Source of the DNA: Flectonema sp. DT1601
Taxonomy: Eukaryota > Euglenozoa > Diplonemea > Diplonemida > Diplonemidae
Length of the DNA stretch: 64,000 nt
Assembly (NCBI GenBank): GCA_964019425.1
Contig: OZ025847.1
Location: forward strand, 154,501-218,500
Reading direction: 5' to 3'
Below the pieces are notes generated by a model. That model ran no database searches, was not told the DNA's origin, and saw only the letters and a list, made by a program, of their open reading frames with translations. Positions 28,398 to 40,030 of this stretch are shown in pieces (position 1 is the first letter of the stretch; every line of letters starts with the position of its first letter). A program made the position numbers and the translations under genes.

Positions 28398-31300
28398 TTA
28401 TTCTGAATGTTTGATCGGTGTGTTACCCGACTGATGCGATAGAGTTTTGGCAAGACTGGTATTTCGCATGTTGTATTCCCTTCCAGTTGCGAAATAGTTT
28501 TCTACTTGTCCTAAAGTACTGCTCATCCACGGGCTGTTATCAACATTTGGTGTGGTCGGGTTGGGAATTGGTTCTAGTTTCCTTTTATGAACTGACTGCC
28601 TACGGAAGAATTCAAGCTCAGCAGACGTTAATTTCTTATCTCTGCGATGAAGCTCTCGTTCTTGTATCCCAACTTCCCATGCGAATCTCTCAAGATCTTG
28701 TTCTTTTATTCGAATCGTTTCTGTCGTTGATAATAATTTAACATATTTCTGTACCGCACTTGCCTGTTTTGTTAGAGCTACCTCTGATTCTTTAGTCAAA
28801 GATGTTATTTGTGATTCTAATTCCTTTCGGTGAGCACGTTCACTTAGAAGTGATAGTCGAAGTGATTCTAACTCATTGTTAACAACAGATGTTGGTTCTT
28901 GATTAAGTATAGGATCAATACTGACATCTGAAGTTGGTATTGTTGATGAGATGTACTTACTCGATCGTAGTAGGGTTTGCAGGGTTTCAATTTGTTCATT
29001 TGTTTCAGAAAGCTCATCCTGGTGAAGTTTTGCTATTCTTTCAATCTCGATATCATTATCAAGTTTAGTAGTCTCCAGTTGTCTTAATACGTTTTTATGT
29101 TTCTCATTAGCAACGTCAATCTCTGATTCTAATTGATCTCTGCAGTGAACATACTGATCAAGTCTTCTAAGAAGTGTTTCCTCTTTGTGGGTGAGTTCTC
29201 TCACGTTTTCCTGAAATTTTTTAATCGATTGTTTCAGTACTTCATTTTCACACAAAATACTTTTGTACCTCAACTGCAACTGTGCCATTTGCATTTTTAT
29301 ATCCAACTGTTCCTCTGCGCGAACATATCGACAACGTAAACTGTCGTGTCGCTCTTGTTCAGCAGAGAGTTCTTTTCGTAAAGAATGAACTTCTAAGTCG
29401 TGCTCAGCGACTAGGTCACTAATTACTTGTTCGGTTGCTTTGTCTATTCTTCTGATAGATGACAGTTGTTGTTTTAGTTCTGTTATTTCATTTTCTAAAA
29501 TTGTGTTTTTAGAAATTAATTTTGGATCCGTCTTGTAGACCAACGTCTCTATCTGAACTTCTTCCTTAACAACTCGTTCGACTATTTCTGGTGTCGTAGG
29601 CGCAGTTTCAGTTTGTTGGTTGCGGTAATGAATAGTTGGGTTTAGGTTTGCCTCAGTGCTTTTTTCAAATTGTTGAACTTGATAAAAATCAGTCTGAACG
29701 ATTGTTTGTCTTGACTGTGGTCTACTTTGAGGGGTTTCTGTTCTCTCAATGACTGTATCAACAACACCTTTCATGTTATCTCGACATACTTGTTCAAGAG
29801 ATTCAATAAGTGAGCAGTTCGTGTTTGTTTGATCTTTTGTTTGTTGCTTATGAATACTCACAAGTGATTCTATCTTTTCTTCATAACAATCCTTACACTT
29901 ATCTATCTCCTCATTTAGTGTCTTTGCTTTGGTTGAAAGCTGCTGAATTTGTTCTTTTTGAGTTTTATTTTCTAATTGGAGTTGTGACATCTCTTCCGAA
30001 AGAATTTTGTTACGATCCCTCACTTGAGTTACGTATCTCTCAGCTGATTCCTGCATCTCTTTAATACGTTGTGATGTGTACTGTTCGAGCTTTGTTGCGT
30101 GATTCTTCCACTCAGATTCTCTCTCAGCTGATTTTGTACTCATAATAGCCTGTGCTTGTTGCCAAAGAGTTGTTCTGTCAGTGTTGGCTTTGTTTGACAA
30201 TAATTGTTCTTTTTTTTTTCGTAAGTCTTTTGAATTACTTTTCTCAGATAAAATGATATTGTCTCTCAATAATATTTCTTGTTTTATGAGATCGTTTCTC
30301 TGATGAGTTTGAAATGAATGTGCGTCGATATCGTAGCATTCCATCACATCGTTTTCACCCACTTCAGTTTTTATTCGTTCTAAACGTCTTTTCCATAACA
30401 GTCCTGGTCGTTTTGCCACTACTACAGCCTCTGACATCTCTGATTGATGAGTGTTAAGGGTTATTGTGGTTGCGGTGTCAGTAGCAATCTTAATAAATAA
30501 TCTCACCATTGCGTTGAAGTCATCATTTTCAGTCTTCTTAATAGACTGACGTTCATCATTCTCTAAGTTCTGATATTCCAACACACAAATTTCATTCTCA
30601 TGAATAGTTTTTTGCAATCTAATCTCATCAATCCCCTGTTGACGTATAATAGAAATTTTATTTTCAAAAATTAAAATTTGATTCGATGAATGCTGTTGGG
30701 TTTTTGAACGCTCAGATTCAAGAGTATCTTTTATTTTTTTTTCCCAGATGGTATTAAGCTCGGATGTCGACGATTCATGTTTGGTCAGATCAACTTCAAG
30801 CGTTTCAATATTACGTGTTAGAGAAGCGTTTTCCGTTGCTAGTTCACGAATACGAGATTCATAAGCCTGAATTAAAACCTTGCTATTTACTTCATTAAAT
30901 TCGTATGCAGTTCTCATGGTTGTTTCTTGAGAAATCATGTCAGTCTCTTTGTCACTAATGTTTTGACGTTCTTGCTGAAGAGTTTTCATTTCCCAATCAC
31001 GTTGTTTGTTTGAAACGTTACTTTGTCTCTGGTATTCCAACTGCGTCTCTCTAAGAGTTTTTGCGAAAGATTCTTCTTTTGCGTTCATCAATTCGTTGTG
31101 TGAGTCGGTCACAACTCTTAAGGTTTTCTGAAGTGTAGCTACTTCATTACTGAGACTTTGATTTTCCTTTAAAGTAAATTCCACATCCAACGTCTTCAAT
31201 GCATCCATATCTTTTTTAAACGATGACTCTAAAAAGTTTATTTGTTGTTTGTGTTCTTTTTGTAGTACGCCAATCTTTATTTCAGTTTCTGTATTGTTAG

Positions 31301-34300
31301 ATGACAGTTGTCGCTCAAACAACAATTTCGCATCATCAGCCTGCTGTTTCAAGTTAGCCAATTCGTGTTCTATAACTGTGTAGTTTAGAGACTTTTCAAG
31401 TTCTGTTTTCTTTGAGTGATCAAGATCAGATCGGAGTCGTCGGATTTCTGCACATAGCTGGTCTTGGCTCATGCCAAGATCTTCAGCTTTTGATATTGAA
31501 TCAGTTTTGATTATGTTGACAGCTTCCGAACAGATCTTCTGTTGTTGAGGTGACAATAGTTGAGATCTGATTCCAGTTGCGATTATCTCCAATCCATTCA
31601 TCGAAATAATTTGATCGATGCACTCGGATCCTGACTCTACCGAGTCTTCTTCACTAACGACTAATGTGGAAAGCGCGTATGCCAATCCCGCATTTGGAAT
31701 ATAGTCGTCATTTTGATTTTGGTATTGCCATTGAGCATGAGACAATATCGAATTAGAAATTCGATTTTTCCATTCTTCATCTGACTTTGACAAACAGCTT
31801 GCGAGTATAATTAACATTACTGCTGTAGCTGGAGTAGCAACCCCCTTGACTGACAGTACAATGTCAGTGTATTCAGCTATACCCTTGTTCATCGACATCA
31901 CGTTTACACAACTTGCGATTATTCCGTGACCATGCAGCATGTCTATGTCAATTTTCCAACATGTCATAATCCTCAATAAGCTGCAAAATATAATCGGATT
32001 TCCAGATTGCATCTCTGAACAGCGGCATATAGATTCGTAATCCGATGGAAAAAATGCCTCCTTCGGGAATTGAACTAGACAATCAACAGATTTTTGAACC
32101 AAACTAACAGCTGATGACTTGGCGTAAGTTATTGTGCATTTGCACATTGTTGAGGTGAACTGTTCGAATAGAGAGGTAAAAGAGTTGGTATCAGACGAGG
32201 ACAGCAGTAGTGATAAACATCTGAGAGCTTCCTGTACGATTCCTCTGAGGTGAATTGATTTATTCTTTTGTAATACATTCAAGATGTGAAGCGAAACTTC
32301 AATCGAATTAACAGATTGATCAGATTTCAATAAAAAACTACTGTCTGATTCCAACTGATGTTTTATAACAATTTTATAAGTATCCACAACTTTAGCCAAC
32401 AACTCTTCGAGCTGACGACAGTCTTCACTATAACGTCCTAATATATAACTCACTGAGGTATTAAATAATAAACAAATGATATTCTGACTCGAATCAAGCA
32501 ACAAATACGGTACAATCAACAAACAGCAATCTGAGTCAGAAGTTAATTTCATAAAACTATCAGCGACGCTAACGATAGAATTCGTCACAGAGTCAGATGC
32601 GATGGATAACGACGTATTTGTGATGCATTTTTGAGCAAGAACAATCCAAGCATCAATCGCAATTGGTTGATTTTCACATTCGGATATGACATTTGTCATT
32701 ATTGATAGTATGATTGTTTGAAAAAATAATTGTTTTTCAGTTGTTTTACCGTCGATAGATAGCTTTGAGACGTCGACACCACGAGATACAAGCTGATTAA
32801 ATCTCGATTCTGTTGACAAGACTTCCTGATTGACTTCGCAATTTATTATAATTTCTAGTAAAGTATTCGACATGGAGATCGCCATGTCTATATCTCTACA
32901 TTCAATTATCATATCAAGCAGCTGCAGAACACACGGCATAAAAGACTCTTTCATCGTCAAGACTGCTCTATAATCAGTTAAGGCACTACTACATAATTGT
33001 TTTACCAATTTTTCCGTTGCAATCAGCAAGTCAATCCTACGAATGCAGTGGTTTCCAATATGGTTATTTGGATTTTTATTATTAAAATACCATGTGATGA
33101 ATAATAACGTATTCAATATGATTGTAGTCCCTTTAAAAGTCTTGAATTGCGTCTTGGTAAGTTGTCTTATACTGTCTTGGCTTAGGAATGTTGTTAGGGT
33201 GTTGGTTGCTTGAAAAACAACATTTAAATTTTCATAGTAATCTTCGAAATTTTGGTGTTTTGATTTGGTAATGGAATATAACCAACCTTGGCATAGTAAT
33301 TTTATAAACGACGTGATCAGATCTTCGTGTCTTACGAGATTAGTATGAGTCAAACACAGATTAAACATTACTGATACCTCAGAAACAAACGATGAGCATG
33401 TTACAAATGACTTCATCAGCTCCACGACAACACTAATAACTTGAATCATACTCTCAGGCAATTCATCTATTTTATCGCGTTCAACTACGCTGCTTAATAG
33501 TTTGTTCAGTGATTTCAAGGAGAATAATGATGTTTGCAACGTACCATTTCTAGCTTTAAGAACATCATCGATCTTCGATACGGCAAACTGAACGTCTGAA
33601 TGATTTGCGAGTAATATGATCAGGTGTGAAATAATAACCAAATCCGTCGTTGCGATATCCTCAGGTGGTCCAAAAGCTCCTTCAATAAGCCTTCTTAAGC
33701 ATGTAGGAGATATTTGATTGTGAGAGTTTGCGTCTGAAATCCCACTGTGTAAACTCATGATTTTGAATAGGATTTCTGATACCTGAGGTGACCAAGAGTC
33801 AACAACGCATTCTGCAACAGTATTAGCACTTCCCTCAAGAGACAGGTTTTCAACAGAGAAGTACTTGCAGCAATCCAAACATCTTAAAACTGCTTTACAA
33901 ACGTTGGTATTTTTTACATAAAAACAACACCGTTTCAGAATACAACAACCAGAAGATTCATCTACACTTAACAATATTGATCTCAGTGTCGTAGATGACG
34001 ACTGCTCTATCAGGAGAGAAAGGTTGCTGATATTTTGTTCCTTTTTTGTTAACAAAGCTGACTGTGAGATCGACGTCTCAGTCAGGATCAGGTCAACCAT
34101 CATTTGTTCTTTGCAAATTTCACTCATAACGACGGCACATGAGATCGCAATGTTGTTTATGTCGTGAGACGACGTGAGAATTACGTCAGAAAAAATAATT
34201 TTTAAAAACTTTTTAACGGCGACAGTGGAAGCAGATTCAACCATCACACACAACATTGAACCAGAGCTGTCGTCACTACTGAACTGAAACAATTCAATAA

Positions 34301-37300
34301 AATATTGAAAAGCTCTGAGAGTAACTTCAGTATCGTGATCCAACTTACTAAATACATCAAGTAGTGGACTCTCTATGAAACTATCAAGTGATAACAGTGA
34401 AGGTTGATTGTATAACAGGTGAGGTGATTCTAATACTCTAGTTGAAATTAACTTTCCTAAACAAGCGTATAATCGAGATGCATGTAGGGGTGCATCCGCT
34501 GAAATCGATAGAGCAGTTTCAAAGTGAGAATGGGGATCAGGATCGAACTGAATAGAAGAAGCCTCCTCAACCGTTAATTGGTAGTTTGAATCCGACAAGA
34601 GAGCAACAACTGTTTGAGATGACTGCGGAGGACTAAAAACAGTCGATTGAAGAACAGGGTCATCCCTACTGACTAACAGACCATCGACATCCAATAAAAC
34701 CTTTTCTTCTTCAGAAATATTAGTTACGGTTCTATTCACTTCACCAATTCTCATTTTCTTTAAATTAACTGCCGCCATTCTCACTCTTAGTTTCACTTGT
34801 CTTCCCCACGTTCGATACGAATTATCTGTTTCTCTAGTTGGTTCAGGTTCGTTAACTATCTTTGATAAAAACGTATCAACTTTTCGAGCCAAACAAATAT
34901 CTAAAAGTTCATTCACTCCGCTGTTAATGAGAACTGAGCAGAAGTATGCTATTGGTCCAAATATTGAGGCCGAGTAATCACCATCAACAGATGGGATTAA
35001 CGATAAAATTGATTGTATTATTCCGAAATTTTCCTTCTGAGTGATGAGATTAATACTTTCTGGAGACAACAAGATTGACGACAAGAAGAATATTAAAGCA
35101 TTGGGACTCACTTTATCAGAAGTGGTTGATAGTACCGTCGAGTAGTTACTAAGAACTATTGGAAGTGACGACAACAGTTGAGAAAATGCCATCTGCGTTA
35201 CGACTTGTCGAAAATCAGAACATTCACCCGCGACAATTGCTGCAACAATCCATGCTGAGGTCACCTTTTCTTGAACAGCTTTACTCCGATTTGTTACCAG
35301 CGTTAATTCCTGAACTAACATTGCATTGATTACAGCTTCACCACGAAGTGATTTTACAGCTTCATGAGCCAACCTAGGTTCAGGAATATCAGTACAGTAT
35401 GATGCTATTAGTAATAATGTTAAATGATCATCCGGTGATTCTTCGTAGATTTTAAGACACACTTTGAGTCCTCCTGATGACACAAAAAACCCGATTGATT
35501 GTGGTGATAGTCGTCGTTTAAACAGTTGAAGGGTACTTTGAGTTATTTTAAAGTTTTTATTTTCTTTGTATGATTGTATAGCCGATGCTATGCACGACAT
35601 AGTCATTACATCGTCAAGACAGTGACAAGGAACAGCCAAGGCAATTCGAAGTAGCTTCTCTGATAGAATATCATCATTTTTTAAAAATTCATTCAAAGCA
35701 CTAAAACACCTCAGAGGATACGCATCGCTGCTGAATAAATCTTTACACATCAACATCTCGTCTGTTGATTCAATTTGTACGACATAACTGTGAAGAACAT
35801 CTGCATATGTTTGTAGCATTAATTGCTTGTTCGAATCCATTGACGTGTTTCTCTTTAGCTCAATTGGAATGGAACAGCTGTGGATTAGTTGTTTTAATTC
35901 AGGGAATGATGATGGAGAATGTTTTATTCGAGAAACGTATTTTTGGACTAGTGAAAGAGCAGACGTGATTGTATCAAATGAGAAAACTGATGATTTTGAA
36001 TTGTTAAAAACTGAAATTATGATACTCAGGACAGAAGTGGTTTCGAAAGACTGAGCTAACAACTTCAACGAATCTTCCGTTGAAAATACCAAACCGATGG
36101 CATTTAAACAACTACCCAAGTGATGAGGTACAAATAAAGAACTTCCGAAAGTCTTGTACAACTCATCAATACTTTCCAGTAAAACCTTTGCAAGAGACTC
36201 AGTATAGAGTTTTTCATCTGGTGAGTTGGTTTTTTCTTTATACAATAATGAACACATTCTATAAGACCAAAGTCTCTCAATTCCTTTTGTTAGTTTGTTA
36301 TTAGTAGATGACAACGACTTTATTATTATGTTATCGATTCCTCCGAAATATACGAATCTGTGTACACCGTCATCTACGAGTGATGCTATGTGAAAACACA
36401 TTTCTAAAATAGTACTTCGTTCTTCAGTTTTTTCATTCTTATTGCAATATTTTATACAAGATTCCATCCATGAGGTTAACATTTCTCTGTGAGTTTTTCC
36501 ATCACCGTGTTGTGTTAGACTTCGAGAAATTTTACACCGAATTCGGCAAATGAGCTCTCCAAAATATGGATGAGTTTCAAATAGGGAATTCACATTAGAT
36601 AGTACGGTTTGATTCTTAACCAAAGCGTCTACAGCATATCGAGAAGAAGCTCCTGTTGATAACGCGGACAGCACTGCCGTAATAACAACCCTCTCGTCAT
36701 GTACAGTTTCAGATGGGTTTTTTGAAATTGAATTTTGTAATATCGTTGATAAAACACTAATTCCAACATCACAAGAAACTGTTGTATGAGTCGGTAAGAA
36801 AATCGTCAAAGAGAGACAAGTTGAAATCGATAAAGTTTTTACTACATCATCATCGTGGAGGCGATATTCCCAAATCTTTGGTAGCAGATCCTGAGAGAGC
36901 AGTGACTTCGCGTGTTCTGAAGACGATACCGTCTCGAGGAATCGAAGAGACTTTTGAATAATCGCAACACTAGAAGCATTTGAGGCTATTGCTATCATCA
37001 ACTGAGGTAATTGAGGACAAGATGAAACTACTTCACAAGACGTTGATAATATCTGAATTGAGCGCTCAATGACTTGAACAACAACAACACTCTTCTCAGC
37101 TGATGAATCGATATCAGGTGACGACAATAGTCTGGCGACTAATTCAGGAATTTTAGAAACCTGCACCAACCTGAGAGGCTTTGAACAGTTACAACACAGT
37201 AAGACCACAGATAAGAGTGCTGCTTTTGTACCAAGGTCTTCGTGTCTTATTAATGATTTTTTAAGTTTTTCAACTAGAAAAAGTTCATCCGACAATGTTG

Positions 37301-37661
37301 TGATTATAAGATTTGTTTGGATGGTTTTTTCTCTAAGAAATTTAAACAGAAGTTGTGATACCAACTTATCGATTTCGGGAGTCATCGAGCGAGATAGTAG
37401 TCTTGTGGATTCTTGTAATATATTGCTTTCAACAACATCGTTAAATGCCATTTTTGAAGCCACTCTCAAAGCGTCCCTCGCATGTTCTTCACTTGCTAGG
37501 TGTTGCTCTACTATTTCAGTCAATCCTGCGGTTGCTATTTGTCGCTTTTCTTGTTCTGTTGCTCTTCCTAAAAAGCTTTCCATCTCGGAAAGAGGTTTCG
37601 TTGAATTCCTGATGCTGATCAGCAGCTCCATACCTTCAGATTGAATCGTGGCGTTGGACAT
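28398..37661 (-). CDS. Giant armadillo-type/coiled-coil protein, 3,087 aa (unknown)
   Basis: Single uninterrupted 9.3-kb reading frame. Residues ~1-2060 are all-helical with repeating Leu/Ile/Ser-rich pairs resembling armadillo or HEAT-like repeats. From ~2064 to ~3034 the sequence is continuous coiled coil (Glu/Lys/Gln-rich heptads). A short Ser/Pro/Asn tail follows. There is no signal peptide or membrane segment. Long armadillo-plus-coiled-coil proteins often act as scaffolds at basal bodies, centrosomes or flagellar rootlets, but no specific family is recognised. The ATG at 37661 is the first in frame; the preceding in-frame GTG should not be used. A good acceptor (CCATTTTTACAG) at 37712-37714 gives a 50-nt 5' UTR containing an upstream ATG that may lower translation. 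Confidence 0.8.
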   Translation of the reverse strand: MSNATIQSEGMELLISIRNSTKPLSEMESFLGRATEQEKRQIATAGLTEIVEQHLASEEHARDALRVASKMAFNDVVESNILQESTRLLSRSMTPEIDKLVSQLLFKFLREKTIQTNLIITTLSDELFLVEKLKKSLIRHEDLGTKAALLSVVLLCCNCSKPLRLVQVSKIPELVARLLSSPDIDSSAEKSVVVVQVIERSIQILSTSCEVVSSCPQLPQLMIAIASNASSVAIIQKSLRFLETVSSSEHAKSLLSQDLLPKIWEYRLHDDDVVKTLSISTCLSLTIFLPTHTTVSCDVGISVLSTILQNSISKNPSETVHDERVVITAVLSALSTGASSRYAVDALVKNQTVLSNVNSLFETHPYFGELICRIRCKISRSLTQHGDGKTHREMLTSWMESCIKYCNKNEKTEERSTILEMCFHIASLVDDGVHRFVYFGGIDNIIIKSLSSTNNKLTKGIERLWSYRMCSLLYKEKTNSPDEKLYTESLAKVLLESIDELYKTFGSSLFVPHHLGSCLNAIGLVFSTEDSLKLLAQSFETTSVLSIIISVFNNSKSSVFSFDTITSALSLVQKYVSRIKHSPSSFPELKQLIHSCSIPIELKRNTSMDSNKQLMLQTYADVLHSYVVQIESTDEMLMCKDLFSSDAYPLRCFSALNEFLKNDDILSEKLLRIALAVPCHCLDDVMTMSCIASAIQSYKENKNFKITQSTLQLFKRRLSPQSIGFFVSSGGLKVCLKIYEESPDDHLTLLLIASYCTDIPEPRLAHEAVKSLRGEAVINAMLVQELTLVTNRSKAVQEKVTSAWIVAAIVAGECSDFRQVVTQMAFSQLLSSLPIVLSNYSTVLSTTSDKVSPNALIFFLSSILLSPESINLITQKENFGIIQSILSLIPSVDGDYSASIFGPIAYFCSVLINSGVNELLDICLARKVDTFLSKIVNEPEPTRETDNSYRTWGRQVKLRVRMAAVNLKKMRIGEVNRTVTNISEEEKVLLDVDGLLVSRDDPVLQSTVFSPPQSSQTVVALLSDSNYQLTVEEASSIQFDPDPHSHFETALSISADAPLHASRLYACLGKLISTRVLESPHLLYNQPSLLSLDSFIESPLLDVFSKLDHDTEVTLRAFQYFIELFQFSSDDSSGSMLCVMVESASTVAVKKFLKIIFSDVILTSSHDINNIAISCAVVMSEICKEQMMVDLILTETSISQSALLTKKEQNISNLSLLIEQSSSTTLRSILLSVDESSGCCILKRCCFYVKNTNVCKAVLRCLDCCKYFSVENLSLEGSANTVAECVVDSWSPQVSEILFKIMSLHSGISDANSHNQISPTCLRRLIEGAFGPPEDIATTDLVIISHLIILLANHSDVQFAVSKIDDVLKARNGTLQTSLFSLKSLNKLLSSVVERDKIDELPESMIQVISVVVELMKSFVTCSSFVSEVSVMFNLCLTHTNLVRHEDLITSFIKLLCQGWLYSITKSKHQNFEDYYENLNVVFQATNTLTTFLSQDSIRQLTKTQFKTFKGTTIILNTLLFITWYFNNKNPNNHIGNHCIRRIDLLIATEKLVKQLCSSALTDYRAVLTMKESFMPCVLQLLDMIIECRDIDMAISMSNTLLEIIINCEVNQEVLSTESRFNQLVSRGVDVSKLSIDGKTTEKQLFFQTIILSIMTNVISECENQPIAIDAWIVLAQKCITNTSLSIASDSVTNSIVSVADSFMKLTSDSDCCLLIVPYLLLDSSQNIICLLFNTSVSYILGRYSEDCRQLEELLAKVVDTYKIVIKHQLESDSSFLLKSDQSVNSIEVSLHILNVLQKNKSIHLRGIVQEALRCLSLLLSSSDTNSFTSLFEQFTSTMCKCTITYAKSSAVSLVQKSVDCLVQFPKEAFFPSDYESICRCSEMQSGNPIIFCSLLRIMTCWKIDIDMLHGHGIIASCVNVMSMNKGIAEYTDIVLSVKGVATPATAVMLIILASCLSKSDEEWKNRISNSILSHAQWQYQNQNDDYIPNAGLAYALSTLVVSEEDSVESGSECIDQIISMNGLEIIATGIRSQLLSPQQQKICSEAVNIIKTDSISKAEDLGMSQDQLCAEIRRLRSDLDHSKKTELEKSLNYTVIEHELANLKQQADDAKLLFERQLSSNNTETEIKIGVLQKEHKQQINFLESSFKKDMDALKTLDVEFTLKENQSLSNEVATLQKTLRVVTDSHNELMNAKEESFAKTLRETQLEYQRQSNVSNKQRDWEMKTLQQERQNISDKETDMISQETTMRTAYEFNEVNSKVLIQAYESRIRELATENASLTRNIETLEVDLTKHESSTSELNTIWEKKIKDTLESERSKTQQHSSNQILIFENKISIIRQQGIDEIRLQKTIHENEICVLEYQNLENDERQSIKKTENDDFNAMVRLFIKIATDTATTITLNTHQSEMSEAVVVAKRPGLLWKRRLERIKTEVGENDVMECYDIDAHSFQTHQRNDLIKQEILLRDNIILSEKSNSKDLRKKKEQLLSNKANTDRTTLWQQAQAIMSTKSAERESEWKNHATKLEQYTSQRIKEMQESAERYVTQVRDRNKILSEEMSQLQLENKTQKEQIQQLSTKAKTLNEEIDKCKDCYEEKIESLVSIHKQQTKDQTNTNCSLIESLEQVCRDNMKGVVDTVIERTETPQSRPQSRQTIVQTDFYQVQQFEKSTEANLNPTIHYRNQQTETAPTTPEIVERVVKEEVQIETLVYKTDPKLISKNTILENEITELKQQLSSIRRIDKATEQVISDLVAEHDLEVHSLRKELSAEQERHDSLRCRYVRAEEQLDIKMQMAQLQLRYKSILCENEVLKQSIKKFQENVRELTHKEETLLRRLDQYVHCRDQLESEIDVANEKHKNVLRQLETTKLDNDIEIERIAKLHQDELSETNEQIETLQTLLRSSKYISSTIPTSDVSIDPILNQEPTSVVNNELESLRLSLLSERAHRKELESQITSLTKESEVALTKQASAVQKYVKLLSTTETIRIKEQDLERFAWEVGIQERELHRRDKKLTSAELEFFRRQSVHKRKLEPIPNPTTPNVDNSPWMSSTLGQVENYFATGREYNMRNTSLAKTLSHQSGNTPIKHSE

Positions 37662-37714
37662 CACTTATTTTGACCCAAGATCGATCATAGGAGATTCTTT
37701 TTAAATGAATACTG

Positions 37715-38421
37715 TAAAAATGGTAAATAGTTGACGAGTCCAACATGCCTCCGTGTACTAAGTTGAAGGATGCTCATTAATAAAAATATAGGACATGATT
37801 AACATATGTGGTTACTGATTTTAAAAAAAAATAATTAATTGAAATGCAATGCAATGACAAGCTACATTTTATTTTTGTTCTTTGTATTGCAGAGTCTTTA
37901 TTCTCGATGTTTTTTTTTTCTTAAATTCCCGCGGTTCTGTTTCACCATTTTTTTTTTTTTTTTTGCTATGTTACGAAAAACTAGAGACAAATGCCTTGGG
38001 ATGGGGTTGGGGGATGGGTGAGAGGGGTTTGGGAGGCACAACCATCTTTTTTGAAAGAACGAAGAAGAAGAAACGAAAAAAAATGAAGAAAAAAAAAAAA
38101 AACTGGCCAAATGCACAGTTGCTTCCCTTGCTCCTTAATGAGGGGAAGCGATGCGTTGAAAAATCCTTTTTTTTCTAAAAAAAAAGAAAATAAATCAGTA
38201 CGCATATTATTCATGAGTAGCCCCAAACGAGGCAATTTCTTCTTCAGACACAACTACTAACAAAACATGTAAAATACGCAAATCAAAATATCATATCAAA
38301 AGCGGTTCCAAGGGTGCATTAAAGCCTCGAGGTCCAATACAAGTGTTTTTTTTTTTTGTTTTTTTTTTTTTTTTCCATAACCCAAAAAACCAGTTTGGGA
38401 TGGAGGATGGATGACAGTGCC

Positions 38422-38452
<31 letters not shown>

Positions 38453-40030
38453 GGACCCTCTTTCTTATTATTATTATTATTATTATTATTTTTATTTTTT
38501 TTTAGAAATCTGGGAGTGAATGGGAGGAAAGTGAATTTGGGTGGAAAGAAAATTTGGGAAAATAAATTACAAACAATCCTTCCACTCAAAAAAGACCAAA
38601 AGCAAACAACAGAGATTTTATTTTTAATTTCGATATCGCGCTAGTAGAGTACTTCCCTCTAGGTTTCTACTATGAATCCTGCGGGTTACAACTACACACA
38701 TCGAATTAACCAAATCAAAGTATCGTTCTCCAAATGAGCAAATGATCAAAAGCTAACTTCAAAATCAAATAAAGCAGCTTAGTTACAGAAAAGAAAAAGA
38801 AAATGGGGGATTGAAAAATAGGGAAAGCAAGGGGGATGATAGTTTGACAATGTAGAAACAGTAATAAACTTTATGATACTAAAAATAAGCAATAAGGTTA
38901 AACTGAAGAAAATTAGGGGAAGGGAGAAAGAAAAGAGTTCGACAAAGCCAATGACGTTCTTCTTTTAGGGTAATTTTTTTTTTTTTTTTAAAAAAAGAAT
39001 CAACTGTGAATCTGAAACGGATTTCCCATTATTTCCAGAGTATCCGTATTGTCTTTTTTTTTTTTTTTTTTTTATGTTTTATTTATCATCCCGATAAGTG
39101 CCCCCAGTGAGTAAAAATCTGCAGCCATTCTATCAAACTTAATTTCACTTTATTTCTGGGAGGAAAAAAAGACCGAAAGCTTACCTGTTAACGATCACAA
39201 TGTGAAAGTGTGGGTGAAGCTGACAGAGTGAAGTTATATTTTATAGTAAGGCAAGAACAGTTTTTTTTTTTTTTTTTTTCGAAAACGGTCGTAAGGACTT
39301 CAATGCTGTAGTAGTAAAAAAAAAAAGAAAGGGGGGGAGGGAAAAAAATAGACGAAACGACACAAAAAAAAAGGAAAAAAAGGGAAAAGAAGTGCTCGGT
39401 TTGCGCACGCTTGTCGAACTAACTATCAAAAAAAAAATTGTTATTTCGGAAGCTATGGAGATAGGTGTAACGTTCTACATCTTAATTCCCCAAGCAGCAA
39501 TGTCGCAAGCACAGAGACCTTTAAAGTCAGGCTGCACCTTCGCCCCATATTAAAATGGGGCGGCTTAGCGTTTAACATCACGGAAAACATCAAATAAATG
39601 TACTGCAGTCTGTACTGAATGGCTACGTAGGATTTAATCCGTAGTTGAAATACTTGTTTACTTTTTTATGTTTGTTTTTTTAAAATCTTTTCCGCGTGCA
39701 TGCCTCGACTCAATTAAGGGGGAGTATCGACCCCATAAATGTACAGCAGGGTATTCCTTAGCAAGTGAGCCCCAGAAATGGGCAAAGAAAAAAAGGGAAG
39801 AATTTCCCTTTTTTTAATTTTTTTTTTTTTTTTCTCTCGTTGAATGATGTTGCAAAAAAAAAAAAAAAAAAAAAAAAAACAGGGAAAATCGGGACGGGAT
39901 GGGGAGAATGCCACCCCCCATTCCAACTGCTGGTTCAAGTTTACAAAACGTAACAATAATAATATAAAGGGGAAAGAAAAAAAAAATACAAAAACAGTCC
40001 TAAAAGCTACAAAAGAGGACTGTGAAAAAA
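37715..40030. other. 2.3-kb intergenic region, homopolymer-rich
   Basis: The longest gene-free stretch. Many poly-A/T runs of 15-28 bases (near 37950, 38425-38451, 39048-39072, 39262-39279, 39855-39878) and an ATT repeat near 38467-38490. A perfect 8-bp hairpin lies at 39541-39562. One short minus-strand segment near 39480-39550 has coding-like composition. It holds the 3' UTR of the VWA/lectin gene and spacer; no gene called. Confidence 0.6.
39541..39562. other. Hairpin with perfect 8-bp stem
   Basis: CGCCCCAT and ATGGGGCG around a six-base A/T loop, unusually GC-rich for this intergenic stretch. No RNA family recognised. Confidence 0.4.

Noticed and set aside
39179-39240. U1 snRNA candidate (CTTACCTG followed shortly by GATCAC)
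   Set aside because: The GATCAC is not in a proper stem-loop, there is no Sm site, and the short matches can arise by chance or from a donor-like site on the other strand.
39500-39540. U6 snRNA candidate from an ACAGAGA heptamer
   Set aside because: The AGC triad, internal stem-loop and terminal T run expected of U6 are absent.
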